NCBI GenBank assembly: GCA_021442155.1
Contig: CM038215.1
Span: 276,694,413 to 276,758,412, forward strand
Length of the DNA: 64,000 nt
Source of the DNA: Cymbidium sinense
Lineage: Eukaryota > Streptophyta > Magnoliopsida > Asparagales > Orchidaceae
Direction of reading: 5' to 3'
The notes beneath the pieces were generated by a model that had not been told where the DNA came from, ran no database searches, and saw nothing but the letters and a program-made list of their open reading frames with translations. Both the position numbers and the translations under genes were made by a program. Below, one piece after another: positions 1 to 13,287 of the stretch (its first letter is position 1; each line of letters starts with the position of its first letter).

Positions 1-1960
1 ATTAGTTGTGTCAGTAACCACAAGAAATAGGTTGCATCCCACCGTAAATAGCACCAAATAAAGACATCTCTAGTAACAGCATGCTAGGCATAATACCCGA
101 TAATCCAGATCAGCAAACAACCAAGATAGCAAAAGATAACAGCTGTCCATAGAACTACCCATTTAGAATAGACAGTACATAAGATTATTACCTAGTAGAT
201 AGAAGCATAATCACAAGGATCTGCACAAGTCTAACTAAACCAAGATGGAAAAAATAGCGGCAAATTAAGTAGTCTATAGATATCAAGTGACAAGCAGCAT
301 CCCAGACAAAAACAACAAAGTCAATCAGTATGCCCACCCCATAAGCAGCTTGATGGACATAGGACCCTAAAGTCCCACAGTCAACAAATAAAATAACAAA
401 ATAATTATTGCACCCACCATAAGATAATCCAATAAAAAATAAAGAAACAACATAGACACTTAGGGGGTTCAAAGGAGAGCCAACATTGGAATCCTGAAAA
501 ACCAAGACAGCAGATAACCAAGACAACAAACAACCAATATAGCAAATAACAACTAGCTAGCCATAAAGCCACCCATTCAAAATAGACAATGCATTAGTTA
601 GTAACCAAGTAGGTAGTAGCATAATCACAGGCAACAAATAAAACATCAAAGCCATTATTGCACCCACCATAAGATTAGCCAAAATAAAATAGTGATATAA
701 CATAGGCATAGAAGGGGTTCAAAGGAGAGCCAACATTGGAATCCTTCAAGTTAAATAAAAGAAGACCAGCAGTTAAGCTAACAACATTAGTAAAAGCAGA
801 CTGGAAAGAAGATAAAAAGAAAGTCCAATCCTGCAAGGAGAAAATAATAATAATAACAAGGATATAAAAGTGTCTCTCTATACAGGTTGGGGAGATGAGA
901 TTAGCAAGAATAATCATAAAAACCATGACAGCAAATAACATGTACAACAAATAGCCAAGACAGAAATGTAGTCAATTCTAGAACCGTAATAGATAGTGCA
1001 TAAGATAACATAAGGATCTACACAAGTCTAACAGAACTAGGATCAATTAAACAACAACATATTAAGTAGTCCACAAATATCAGATGATAAAGAGTCTACC
1101 GCAAATAATAAAGACAATCGAGTAACAACCTTTAATTAACCACTAAAGACCAGCACATAATCTAATTAAAACAAAAACAGTAATTGTTTCACCCACCATA
1201 AGATAAATCAGTAAGGAACATGGAGACAACATAGACTCGAAAGTGGTTTGAGAAAAAAACCATCATTGAAATCCTTCAAGACAAAGAAAAGCAGACTAGC
1301 AGGTAAGCCAACATCACCAGTAAAAATAGGCTGAAATGAAATCAAGAATAAAATCCCATCCTACAAAGAAATAATAATAATAACAAGATTATTGTAGTTT
1401 CTCTCCATACAGGTAATGGAGGTGAGGTTAGATAGCATAGGAGGGGACAAAACCCTATTAAAGAGAGAAAAGATAGATAAATTCAAGCTTGCCATGAAGC
1501 TATACAAAATTATAGCAATTACATAAGAAAGTCATGAGGCCATGAACAAATTTCAGATTAAGGAAAAGAGAAAACACAGCCTTAATCATATATTGGAAAA
1601 TTACAATAGGACCCATAAACAGAATAATGATAGCAAGAAGTCTGTCCCTATAAAGCAGAAAGAAAAGCATAAAATAATCCATCTCACTCCCGCAGATTGG
1701 AGAAACCTTACCAAAAGCAGTGGTTTCAATGAAAACAGCAGTAATAGTAAAACCCCAAATAAGGTTAGGGTAAGTAATCCAATAGTAGATTCCATAGAGA
1801 TCAACAACTAACCAGAAAGGTGCAACAAGAATTAGCATCAACAAAATCCAGAGAAACATCAAAACTAAACAGAAGTTGATCATGCAGTTAATCATGTAAT
1901 GTAACAGTCCAAACCAATAGGATGGATTAATTTTTGAGGTAAGGGAGTCCAAGATATCCA
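1..1960 (-). other. LINE B 3' tail (partial)
   Basis: This is the region downstream of ORF2, sense strand minus, rich in T and G. It gives hydrophobic reading frames in several phases, for example 188-529, 675-950 and 1500-1970. It matches the 3' tail of copy A: phrases such as the one encoding FQDSNVGSPLNP recur at about 440-500 and again at about 705-745, so the tail contains internal direct repeats like those in A. I see no conserved protein domain. The open frames can be explained by the shortage of A on the sense strand, which makes stop codons rare. Confidence 0.7.
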
Positions 1961-4900
1961 AATTAACCAAACCACAAAATGTTTAGAAGTGTAAGTTGAT
2001 CAAAGAATTTTATGCCATCCAATCTAGCACTGAGCAAGGTAATCAAAGACATGCATTACCTTCACGCATACAAGAGTGATTTTAAAATAGAGTTGAGAGA
2101 GGAGAGCTCTAGTATGCTTTAGAAGGTAGTACAATCAGATTGCCCATTTTGGTGGAAGTTAAAAGATCAATCAGCAACAGGGCATCCACCTCAATCCAAA
2201 TATTAAGCCAACCTTTTTGAAGGCAAATCTCAATAGTTTTGTAAACTGTCATCAGCTCAGCAAAAGGAATAGAGCAAGTATTAAGGGGGTAAGCAAAAGA
2301 AAATAAATCTTTACCATTAAGGTTTCTAAAAATGCCTCCACATCCAGAAGCATTTTGAGAAATAGAGCCATTAGTGTTAATTTTAATAGTATTAGCATGA
2401 GGTTTTACCCAATAAATAATCTTGTCATCCTTACTGTTGGGTGGATCCAACAAGTTAAAACCTAGTTTATTCATCATAAATTTACAACCTTTAAATTGAT
2501 TGTAGTTATTTAAATTAGCATTAAACAAGTCACAAATTTTATTTTTATTCTAGCAATTATCCTCATGTGGTTCATAAGAGTCCCACGATATTTTGCATCA
2601 TTTCTATCCATCCATATGAACCAAATAAGAGTGATAGCAGTTATGACTTTAATGTGGCCTTTAATAGTGTTTTCAAAATAAACTTCAAGAAGTTGGTATA
2701 AAGTTATTGAATTTCAATGTTAAAGAGATCATCATACCAAGTCCAAAGTTTGGAAGCAATGCTAAAAAAACATGATTTACATTCTCAATGTGAAAGTAGC
2801 AGTAGCATTTTGAAGGTAAGTAAAAACCTTTACCCCACATCAAGGAGTCAACAGGTATGAAGTTTTTCAGGATACGCCAAGTTAGAATAGAATAAGAAAT
2901 AGGAATAGTATTATTCTAAATTTTGAAAAATACATTGGAAAAGTCATGAGCTTTTTTAATATGAATCCAAACATTTTTAAGGTTGAAGTCACCATTTTGA
3001 GAAAGCTTAAAAAGGATCTGATCATGATTGCTAGGAATGATAGAAATAATAGTAAGCTTATTTAAAAGAGAGAAAGGAATATAATCAATAAGCTTACTAT
3101 TGTTCCACATATTATTCTACCGAAAGAGTTCACTTTAATGGCAGTAGTGGAATGGGTAGAAAGCAATGGACCCACCTCCAGTACAGCTATCTTGCCAAAA
3201 GAAAGAGGTACTAGAGTAAATCCCCCAAGATATTAATGATTCAACATCTCATTTGATGGAACAAAGTCTTTTCCAAATAGGAGAGTCTCCCACTCTATAG
3301 GGGCAAATGAGAGGGTGCTTACCCTGACAGTATTTGGCAGTCATGAAATTAGCCCAAAGACTATTGTTGCTCCTAAAATTCCACCAAAGTTTATAGGAAA
3401 AGGTATTTCCTTTATTGGCTTTACATCCAAGACTACCTTCAAAAGAGTGCCACAACTTTATACCAAGAGGTCCAATGCATTCTTTAGAAGAATTGTTAGA
3501 ACCCTAGAAGAATTTGTTAAGGACTCAATTCTATTAATGGTAAAATTGGTCATAATTGAATTGATGAGATATGGGTGGAGTTAAGGGTGCTCTTAATCAA
3601 AGTGAGCCTACCACCAAAAGAGAGTAAATGAAATTCCCAAACAGAAATTTTATTAGAGATTTTTTGGATTAGCTCATCAAAGAGATGTGATCTTTTCTGA
3701 CCTTTAAAAAGTGGAGCACCAAGATATTTAATAAGAAGTTGTTGTTATTGAAAGTTAGTAATTCTCAAGATTTGGTTGATCCTATTATTAGGGATTTTAG
3801 AGGAAGGAATGAAACAACTTTTACCTCATTAAGAAAAGACCACTTTCATTACCAAATTTATTTAAAAGATTCTTAATAGTTTTAATGTGATGAATAGAGG
3901 CATTGCAAAAGATTATGAAGTCATCAGTAAAACTATGATGAGAGACAGGCAGATCACCATTAGTTCTAAAAAACATGCTGGGATTATTGTTGAAAAGATC
4001 ATTAAGGCTCCTCGAAAGATATTCAACAGCAATAATAAAAAGAGAGGGTTATAAGGGATCTCTTTGTCTCAAACCATGCATCGAAGGGAAAAAACCAAGG
4101 GACTCACATTCATGATAACGGAGAACCAAATATTGTTAATACAATTTTTAATGAGGCAGATAAAATAGTCAGAAAAACCAAGCAAATGAAGAATTTAGAA
4201 GAGGAAATTCTAAGAGAGGTTGTCAAAAGCATTAGAGATGTCCAGTTTGAAAAGGATGTTACCAACTATGGTAGAAGCATCAATGTCATGAATTAGCTCT
4301 TGGGTAAGAAGAATATTGTCAGATATAGCTCTACCTTTAACGAAGCCAGTTTGGTTGGGTGAAATAATTTTAGGCAGCAACGGACTAATTCTATTGGCAA
4401 TTAATTTAGCAGTGAGTTTCTGAAAGAAGGTGAAAAGGCTGATAGGTCTGAAATTGCCCCAAGATTTAGGATTATTAATTTTGGGAATAAGAACAATGGA
4501 AGTGCTAGAAAAATATCTAGGTAAAGGATTTCCATCAAAAAAATCAATGATAATATCAACAAGTTCGCATAATAATAAAAGCCAAAAAATTGAAAATTAG
4601 CCTTGTGGCTAGCAACGAATCGTTCATGCTATTGAGAATATTACCACTCACCTCAGAGATGCAAACTAAGCAAGTGGTTGTCATCATTAGTAATCATTGA
4701 GAGAATTAGGTGTGAGTTGGAAAGAGCTTCTAAAGAAGGGTTGTTGTTTAATAAATTTTTAAAATGATGTATGACAGAATCTTTAATATCATTATTATGA
4801 TCTAGTCAGTTATCATTTTAAATTTTTTAATAAAGTTTATATTTTCTTTTTTTTTGAAAAGAGCATGGAAGTACTGGTATTTATGTCACCATCGAATATG

Positions 4901-5879
4901 TTTGCTAGCCTTTTGTCCCTGAGGTTTCTTCCATATTCTGATATTTAACCAAGTTATCTTTAGCTACATTCGAATCCTCAAGTTTAGTAGAGTCAGTCAA
5001 AACAACATCTTCAAAAGAACAAACTAATTGTTCCATATTTTTGAGATTGGCAAAAAGATTTTTAAAATGATGTTTGTTTCACCAATTTAGGTTTTGTTTA
5101 AGCCTTTTAAGCTTAAGCCAGAGGCAAATCATTCCCTTAACGAAATTATCTGGATGAAGAGGGGCCATCCAGTTAATGGATATAGCATTTATGAAATTAA
5201 TGTGTTGGATCCACATATTTTGGAATCTAAAAGAAGTGGGGGAGGATAATCTACTGGAGGGATTTTGGATAGAAATCAAAAGCGGAGCATGATCAGACAA
5301 ATTTTTGTTCAAATGTTCAATAGAAGTAATGGGCCATTGATTGATCCAAAGAGAATTTAAAAGAGTCCTATCAAGTTGCTGCCAGAGTCTAGAGTTATGC
5401 CATGTATAGTTAGTGCCCATAAAGCCAATATCAATCAGATTGCATTCAAGAATCATATTAAAAAATTCTTCCATGGAATGAATGTTAGGAGAGCAACCTC
5501 CCCTTCTTTCTGAGGAAGAGAGAATAGTGTTGAAATCACCCCCAACCAATCATGGTTTGTTGACCGAGGAGGCAAAGGTTCTTAAGTTATCCTAAAGGAT
5601 GTTCCTACTAGCTCTATTATAAGAAGCATAAATAAAGGAACCAAGAATAGAAAATTCACCCAATGAGATGTGGACATTAATCAATTATTGAAGATCATCA
5701 AGGATAGAGATGTTGACTAAATTATTCCAAACACACCAAATTTTATTGCTAATATTATGAAAGAAATTTTGAAAGACAAGCTTTCTAACAATATGGTTGA
5801 TCTTAGTAGAGTGTATGAATGGTTCAATAACAATAAGTAAGGCTATGTTATGAGTACGACAAAGAGCCTCACTTTCATT
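1960..5879 (-). pseudogene. LINE B ORF2 remnant (endonuclease, RT, RNase H)
   Basis: This is the broken polyprotein of the element, which would nick target DNA and reverse-transcribe the element RNA. Read right to left: the endonuclease segment 5079-5549 shows GGDFNTI and SDHAPLL. The RT region (about 3500-4850) shows IVLIPK, FRPISL, a GFVKGRAISDNILL block and HGLRQRDPL, where the usual QGDP has become QRDP. The catalytic box near 3908-3930 reads FTDDF instead of FADD/YADD. A zinc-binding segment (about 2600-3110) follows, and then RNase H (2109-2528) with KINTNGS, where the first catalytic Asp is Asn, AELMTV and EVDALLLIDLL. Changed active-site residues in RT and RNase H, plus stop codons, show that it is inactive. 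Unlike copy A, B keeps the linker between endonuclease and RT. Confidence 0.88.
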
Positions 5880-8800
5880 TAGGGTTTAGGGTTTAGGGTT
5901 TTAGGGTTTAGGGTTTATAGTTTTGGGTTTAAGGTTTTAAGTTTTAGGGTTTAGGCTTTAGGGTTAGAGTTTAAGGTTTATGGATTAGGGTTTAGGTTCA
6001 GGGTTTAGTGTTTAGGCTTTAGGGTTTAGGTTTTTTAGGATTTAGGGTTTACAGTTTAGGGTTTAGGGTCTAAGCTTAGCTTAGGGTTTAGGGTTTAAAA
6101 TTTAGTCTTTAAGGTTTATGGTTTAAGGTTTAGGGTTAGTTTAGAGCTTAGGATTTAGGGTTTTGAGGGTTTAGGGTTTAGGGTTTAGTGTTCAAGGTTT
6201 TGGGTTTAGGGTGGATTTAAGGTTTAGGGTTTAGGATTTAGGGTTATATATTTAAGGTTATAGGTTTAGGGCTTAAGGTTTAGGGTTAGTTTTAGGGTCT
6301 AGGTTTAGGGTTTGGGGTTTAGGATTTAGGGTTTAGGGTTTAAGGTTTAAGGTTTGCTTATTTTTAAAATTAAGTAGACCAATAAGTTTATGTTTATTTA
6401 GTTTATTTATTATTTATTTTAGTCTATTTAAATTTTATTTTTAATTAGGTTTAACTTTTCTTTTTATTTAATTTAATTTATTATTTTAATTTTAGTTTTT
6501 TATTGTAGTTTATTTTTTAGTTTTGGTTTAGGTTTATGTTTCTTTTTTAGTTTAGTTTTATTTTCATTTTTTTTAGGTTTAGGTTTAGGTTTTAATTTTA
6601 ATTTTTTAGGTTTAGGTTTTAGGTTTTTTACTTTTAGGTTTATTTTTAGGTTTTATTTTTTAGTTTAGGTTTTGGTTTATTTATAGTTTATTAAATTATA
6701 TTTAGTTTAGAGTATAGCTTTAGTGTATTTTAGGTTTAGGTTTAGATTTTATTTATTTTAGTTTAGGTTTGAGTTTATTTTATTCTTTTTATTTTAGTTT
6801 TAGGTTTATTTTTTTTCTGGTTTAAGTTTTATATTTTATATATTTTTAGGTGTTATTTTTAGGTTTATTTTGTAGGTTTAGCTTTTAATTTAATTTTTAT
6901 TTTATTTTATTTTAGGTTTATTTAATTTTTATTTTATGTTTTGGTTTTATTTTATTTAATTATTTTATTTTTAGGTTTATTTTATTTTTTTTGGTTTAGT
7001 TTAGTTTTTTTTAATTTTATTTTAGTTTAGTTTTTTATTTTTAAGTTTAGGTTTTTATTTTAATTTTTTATGTTTAGCTTTAGGTTTTTTATTTTAGGTT
7101 TATTTTTAGGTTTTACTTTTTAGTTTAGGTTTAGGTTTATTTATAATTTATTTTAATTTATTTAGTTTAAAGTATAGGATTAGTGTATTTTAGGTTCAGG
7201 TTTAGGTTTAATTTCTTTTTGGGTTTAAGTTTTTTATTTTATTTATTTTTAGGTTTACTTTTTTGGTTTAGGTTTTTATTTAGTTTTGTTTTACTTTATT
7301 TTAGGTTTATTTTATTTTTATTTTATGTTTGGGTTTTATTTCAATTATGCTTTTTATATTTAGGTTTATTTTATTTTTTTATTTTAGTTTAAGTTTTTAT
7401 TTATTTTATTTTTGTTTAGTTTCTATTTTTAGGTTTAGATTTTACGTTAGGTTTTTAGTTTATATTACTATTTTTAGGTTTAGGTTTAGGGTTTTATTTT
7501 AATTTTTAGGGTTTAGGTTTTTGATTTTTATTTTAGGTTTATTTTTAGGTTTTATTTTTTAGTGTAGGTTTAGGTTTAATTTTGTTTATTTTATTTTATT
7601 TAGTTTAGGTTTAGTTTATTTCAGGTTTAGGTTCAAGTTTTATTTATTTTAGTTTAGTATATTTTAGTTTAGGTTAAGGTCTATTTTATTTTGTTTATTT
7701 TATTTTTATCTTAGGTTAAGTTTTTTTTTTTAAGTTTTGGGATTAGGTTTTATTTTTTATTTTTTTAGGTTTATTTTTTAGGTTATGGTTTTTATTTGAT
7801 TTTTATTTGATTTGATTTTATGTTTATTTTATTTTTAATTTACATTTTGTTTTTATTTTATTTAAGTTTTTTATTCTTAGGTTTATGTTATTTCTTAGTT
7901 TAGTTTATGTTTTTATTTAATTTAGTTTTGTTGTTTTTTATTTTTTTATTTTATTTTATTTTTATGTTTAAGTTCAGGTCTTAGTTTAGGTTTTTATTTT
8001 ATTTTGTTTTATTTATTTTATTTATGTTTAGGAGTTCTTTTTATTTTATTTTAAAGTTTTATTTAATTTAGGTTTAGGTTTTTAAGTTTTTAGGGTTTAG
8101 GGTTTAGGGTTTAGTGTTTAGGATTTAGGGTTTAGGGTTTAAGGTTTTAGGGTTTAGGGTTTTAGGGTTTAGGATTTAGGGATAGGGTTTAGGGTTTAGG
8201 GTTTAGGGTTTAAGGTTTACTGTTTAAGCTTTGGGGTTTAGGGTTTTAGGGTTAAGGTTTAGGGTTTAGGGATTAGGGTTTAAGGTTTAGGGTTTAGAGT
8301 TAGCTAAGGGTTTAGGGTTTAGGGTTTAGGTTTATGGTTTAGGCTTTAGGTTTTACGGTTTTTATGGTTTATGATTTAGGGCAAGTTGGAGTTTAGGGTT
8401 TCTGATTTAAGTTTAGAGTTTAGAGTTTAGGTTAACAGTGTTTAGAGTTCAGGTTTCTGCTTTAGGTTTGGTTTAGGTTTAAAGTTTAGGGTTAGTTTGG
8501 GCTTTAAGGTTTAGGGTTTTAGGGTTTAGGGTTTAGGGTTAGTTTAATGGTTAGGGTTTAAGGTTTTTTAGGGTTTAGGGTTTAGGGTTTAGGGTTAGTT
8601 TTAGGGCTAAGGGTTTAGGGGTTTAGATTTAGGGTTTATGGTTTAGTTTTTAGGTTTTTTTTATATAAGAAGAAAAAACTAAACCAGTAGGTTTAGGTTT
8701 ATTTAGTTTATTTTTTTATTTAGTTTTATTTCTTATTTGTTTAGTTTAGTTTATTTCTTTTAGTTTAGGTTTTTTTATATTAGTTTATTTTTTAGGTTTA

Positions 8801-11800
8801 GGTTTATGTTTATTTTTATTTTTTAGTTTAGTTTAATTTTAATTATTTTTAAGGTTTGGGTTTTATTTTTTATTTTTAAGTTTAAGTTTAGGTTTTTATT
8901 TTCTTCTTTTTGATTTAGGTTTTAAATTTTTATTTTTGGTTTATTTTAGGTTTTATTTTTTAGTTTAGTTTCAGGTTTATTTTTAGTTTATTTTATTTTA
9001 TTTATTTTTACTTAGTTTATTTTAGTTTAGGTTTTGGTATATTATTTTTTTTTAGCTTTAGTTTTTTTTAGTTTAGGGTTTAAGTTTTATTTTTTTTATT
9101 TTTTTATGTTTTATTTATACAATTATTGTTTAGGTTTAGGTTTTTATTTAGTTTTTATTTTATTTTATTTTAGGTTTATTTTATTTTTATTTTAGGTTTA
9201 GTTTTTATTTTATTTAGGTTATAAATTTTTTTAGTTTAGTTTAGGTTTTTATTTATTTTATTTTAATTTATTTTTTATTTTTTATTTTATTTTCTTTTTA
9301 GGTTTAGGTTTAAGTTTATGTTTAAGTTTATGTTTTTCATGTTATTTTATTATTTTTATTTTATTTTGGTTTACATTTTTTATTTATCTTATTTTTAGGT
9401 TTTATTTAGTTTCGATTTAGGCTTTTAGCTTTTTAGGGTTTAGGGTTTTCGGTTTTGGGTTTTGGGTTTGAGCTTTATGGTTTAAGGTTTAGGGTTTAGG
9501 GTTTAGGGTTTAGGGTTTATGATTATAGGTTTTAGGGTTTAGGGTTTTGGGTTTAGGGTTTAGGGTTTAGGGTTTATGGTTTTAGTGTTTTAGGATTTAG
9601 GGCTTAGGGTTTAGGGTTTACAATTTAGAATTTAAGGTTTTAGGATTTAGGGTTTAGGGTTTAGGTTTTAGGGTTTATGGTTTAGGGTTTAGGGTTTAGA
9701 GTTTAAGGTTTAGGGTTTAGGGTTTTAGGGTTTAGGGTTTAAGGTTTAGGCTTAGGGTTTAGGGTTTAGAGTTTTTGGGTATAGGGTTTAGGGGTTAGGG
9801 TTTTGGGTTTTGGGTTCAGGGGTTAGAGTTAGTTTTAGGTTTTATGGTTTAGAGTATTCGATTTAAGTTTAAGGTTTAGGGTTTTTTTTATATAAGTAAA
9901 AAACAAAACCAATAGGTTTAGGTTTATTTAGTTTATTTAGTTTAGTTTTTATTTATTATAGTTTACTTTATTTTTCATTTTTATTTAGGTTTATTTTTTA
10001 TTTTTATTTAGTTTGGTTTATTTATTTTAGTTTAGGTTTTTTATTTTAGTTTATTTTTTAGGTTTAGGTTTATGTTTATTTTTATTTTTAAGCTTAGTTT
10101 AATTTTATTTATTTTTAAGGTTTAAGTTTTATTTTTTATTCTAGGTTTAGGTTTATGTTTTTATTTTCTTCTTTTAGGTTTAGATTTTAGGTTTTTAATT
10201 TTGATTTAATTTTAAGTTTTATTTTTTAGTTTTGGTTTAGGTTTATTTTTAGTTTATTTTATTTTATTTATTTTTGCATAGTTTATTTTAGTTTAGGTTT
10301 AGGTTTATTTTATTTTTATTTTAGGTTTAGTTTTTTTTATTTAGGGTTTAGGTTTTATTTTTTATTTATTTTTAGGTTTTACTTATACATTAATATTTTA
10401 TGTTTACGTTTTTATTTAGTTTTTATTTTATTTTATTTTATGTTTATTTTATTTTTATTTTAGGTTTAGTTTTTAATTTATTTTGGTTTTTTATTAATTT
10501 AGTTTAGTTTTTATTTTTTATTTTACTTTTTTACAGTTTGGTTTAGGTTTATGTTTTAGTTTATATTTTTAGTTTTTATTTTATTTTTTTATTTATTTTG
10601 GTTTACATTTTATTTATTTATTTTATTTTTATTTTTTTTTTAGTTTAAGTTTAGAGTTTTAGCTTGTTAGGGTTTAGGGTTTAGGGTCTAGGGTTTAGGG
10701 TTATAGTTTTTAGGGTTTAGGGTTTAGGGTTTAGGGTTTGGGGTTTAAGGTTTAGGGTTTGCAGTTGTAGGTTTTAGGGTTTAGGGTTGAAAGTTTAGCC
10801 ATGGTTTTAGGGTTTAGGGTTTAGGGTTTAAGGTTTAATGTTTTAGGGTTTAAAGTTTAGGGATTAGGGTTAATTTTTGGGTTTAGGGTTTAAAATTTAG
10901 GGTTTAGGGTTTAGGGTTTTTTTTTAATTAAGTAAACTGGTGGGTTCAAGTTTTTTATTTAGTTTATTTTTCTATTTATTTAGTAAATTGGTAGAATTTA
11001 GGTTTTAAGGTTTCAAATTTTTTAAGGTTTATGATTTAGGGTTGTACGTTTAGGTTCTAGAGTTTATGGTTAGTTTTAGGGTTTAAGGTTTAGGTTTAGG
11101 GTTTATGATTTTGGGTTTAGGGTTTAGGGTTTAAGGTTAAGGGTTATTTTTATTTAGGCTTATTTTTTATTTTTATTTAGTTTATTTTAGATTAATTTAT
11201 TTTAATTTAGGTTTTTATTTTAGTTTGTTTTTTAGGTTTTTGTTTAGGTTTAGGTTTATTTTTTAGGTTTAGGTTTAATTTAAGGTTTATTTTTTAGTTG
11301 AGTTTTATTTTAATTTTATTTTTTAAGTTTAAGATTTTAGGTTTTTAGGGTTTAGGGTTTAGGATTTAGGGTTTAGGGTTTAGGGTTTAGGGTTTAGGGT
11401 TTTAAGGTTTAGGGTTTAGGGTTTAGTGTTTAGGGTTTAGGGTTTACGGTTAGGGTTTAGGGTTTAGGGTTTAGTATTTATGCTTTAGGATTTAGGTTTT
11501 TTACAGTTTAGGGTTTAGGGTTTAGGGTTTAAGGTTTTGGGTTTTGAGTTTTAGGATTGGGGTTTAGGGTTTAGGGTTCAGTATTTGGGTTTAGAGTTTT
11601 TAAAAAAAAAAAAAAAAACTAAGTAAACTAGTTGGTTTATGTTTACTTAGTTTTTTAGTTTATTTTTCATTTATTTTAGTTTATTTTATTTTTTATTTTT
11701 ATTTAGTTTAGTTTATTTACTTTAGTTTTTGTTTTTTATTTTAGTTTATCTTTTAGGTTTAGGTTTAGGTTTACTTTTATTTTTAAATTTAGTTTTATTT

Positions 11801-12804
11801 TTAATTTATCTTTTAAGTACAGGTTTTATTTTTTTTTATTTTTAGGTTTAGGTTTAGTATTTTATTTTCTTTTTTTAGGTTTAGGTTTTAGGTTTATTTT
11901 TAGGTTTTATTTTTTAGTTTAGGTTTAGGTTTATTTTTAGTTTATTTTATTTTATTTAGTTAGAATTTAGGTTTAGGTGTAGTTTATTGTAGGTTTAGGT
12001 TTAGGTTTTATTTATTTTAACCTAGTTTATTTTAGTTTAAGCCTAGGTTTATTTTATTTTATTTTATGTTTAAGTTTTTCTTAGTTTAGGGTTTAAGTTT
12101 AATATTATATTTATTTTTAAGTTTTATTTTTTGGTTTATCGTTTAGTTTTAGGTTTTTTTTAGTTTTTATTTTATTTTTATTTTAGGTTTAGTTTTATTT
12201 TTATTTAGGTTTTTTATTTTTTAGTTTAGTGTTGATTTTTATTTATTTAATTTAATTTACTTTTTATTTTATTTTCTTTTTAGGTTAAGGTTTTGGTTTA
12301 GGTTTAGGTTTATGTTTTAGTTTATGCTTTCATTTTATTTTATTTTTTATTTTATTTTGATTTATGTTTTTTTTTATTTTATTTTTAGGTTTTTTTTTAT
12401 TTAGGTTTAGGTTTTTAGCTTTTTAGGGTAAAGGTTTAAGGTTTAGGATTTAGGGTTTAGGGTTTTGGGTTTAAGGTTTCGAGTTTATGGTTTAGGGTTG
12501 TTGGTTTTAAGGTTTAGGGTTTAGGGTTTATGGTTTTGGGTTTAGGGTTTTAGGGTTTAGAGTTTAGGGTTTAGGGTTTAGGGTTTAATTTTTAGGGTTT
12601 AGGGTTTAGGATTTAAGCTTTAGTGTTTAGAATTTTAGTGTTTTGGTTTTTGCGTTTTCGGTTTTGGGTTTTATAGGGTTTAGGGTTTAGGGTCTAGTGT
12701 TTAAGATTTTGGGTTTAAGGCTTAGGGTATAGAGTTTAGAGTTTTTTTTTTAAAATAAAATTTAAGTAAACTAGTAGGTTTAGGGTTTAAGGTTTAAGGT
12801 TATT
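5880..12804 (+). repeat. Degenerate telomere-like satellite, TTTAGGG orientation
   Basis: About 6.9 kb with almost no C on the + strand. Blocks of TTTAGGG and one-base variants (5880-6350, 8085-8640, 9425-9880, 10665-10910, 11340-11600, 12425-12740) alternate with T-only stretches made of TTTATTTTAG, TTTAGTTTAGG and TTTAGGTTTAGG. A short box resembling AAATTAAGTAAACCGGTAGG marks most changes from heptamer block to T-rich block, at about 6366, 8670, 9895, 10926, 11615 and 12762. Short open frames here are low-complexity and not genes. No other feature is visible. Confidence 0.93.
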
Positions 12805-13287
12805 TTTTAATAGAGAATAAATTCAGATTCAATATTTCTTCTTTTTGAACTCATCAACCAAAGTACCACCCCAAGTTTTCTATGACACAAGCGATGATAT
12901 AGATAAAAAATTAGCACCCATAGAGAAAATAAAAAACCCTAGATAAGTAGAACCGTCTCTTCTATAAAGACACAGTTCAATAAGCAGCAGATCAGATAGG
13001 CCGTTCCTCAGTTTCTCTAGTTCCCATCAGAAGAAGCCCTGCCTCTCGATTAGCGGGATCCACCATCATATTCCCGATCTCTCCCTTGGCCACCACCATG
13101 ATTGTAACCTCTGTTACTCCTCCCGCCTCCATAACCACCATGGCTCCTACCACCAACTCCATATCCACGATTAGATCCCCCACCACCACTGCGATAATAG
13201 CCACCTCCGACTTCGCCTCTGCCGTTAGATCTAGACTGGCCAAGTTGATGGTGATATTCCTGCAGTCAAGGTTCTGCCAATTCTTAA
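12805..13287 (-). pseudogene. Glycine-rich RNA-binding protein 3' fragment, copy 1
   Basis: This is the minus-strand remnant of the 3' end of a plant glycine-rich RNA-binding protein (GRP) gene, a family with one N-terminal RRM and a Gly-rich tail that binds RNA. The fragment starts with the end of the RRM (a degraded NGQNLDGRNITIN-like stretch at about 13255-13285). After a frame change it reads through about 60 uninterrupted Gly-rich residues (GGGYYRSGGGG, RGYGVGGR, GGYGGGR and similar, about 13050-13240). A stop replaces a residue near DGGSR, and the fragment closes with a degraded DGNWRN-like end near 13010-13025. About 200 bp of AT-rich 3' UTR-like sequence follows to 12805. The first ~70 residues of the RRM are missing. 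This is the copy with the longest clean Gly-rich frame; no function is expected. Confidence 0.8.

Larger units (their letters stand above)
1..5879 (-). mobile_element. LINE copy B, L1-type, 5'-truncated and cut by the window edge
   Basis: This is a non-LTR retrotransposon read on the minus strand. The ORF2 remnant occupies about 1960-5879 and the T/G-rich (sense) 3' tail occupies 1-1960, running off the left edge. Homology to copies A and C is plain throughout. The sense sequence begins inside the endonuclease domain, at the equivalent of about 22660 in copy A, and abuts TTTAGGG repeats directly at 5880. ORF1 and the ORF2 start are therefore absent, as expected for 5' truncation during target-primed reverse transcription. 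The copy is dead: stops and frameshifts split ORF2. The poly(A) end lies outside the window. Confidence 0.9.

Noticed and set aside
1542..1811. 89-residue + strand open frame
   Set aside because: It lies antisense to the LINE B tail. The sense strand is T/G-rich, so its complement also has long open stretches. No similarity to a known protein is seen.
7183..7392. 69-residue open frame rich in Phe and Leu
   Set aside because: It is pure TTTAGGTTTATTTT low-complexity satellite; the frame is accidental.
12992..13243. 83-residue minus-strand frame over GRP copy 1, and similar 61-76-residue frames at 42434, 54588, 55758 and 56891
   Set aside because: They run in the wrong frame across the Gly-rich domain (GGT/GGC/GGA read as Val/Met/Glu-rich text). 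The GRP homology is in another frame with stops.
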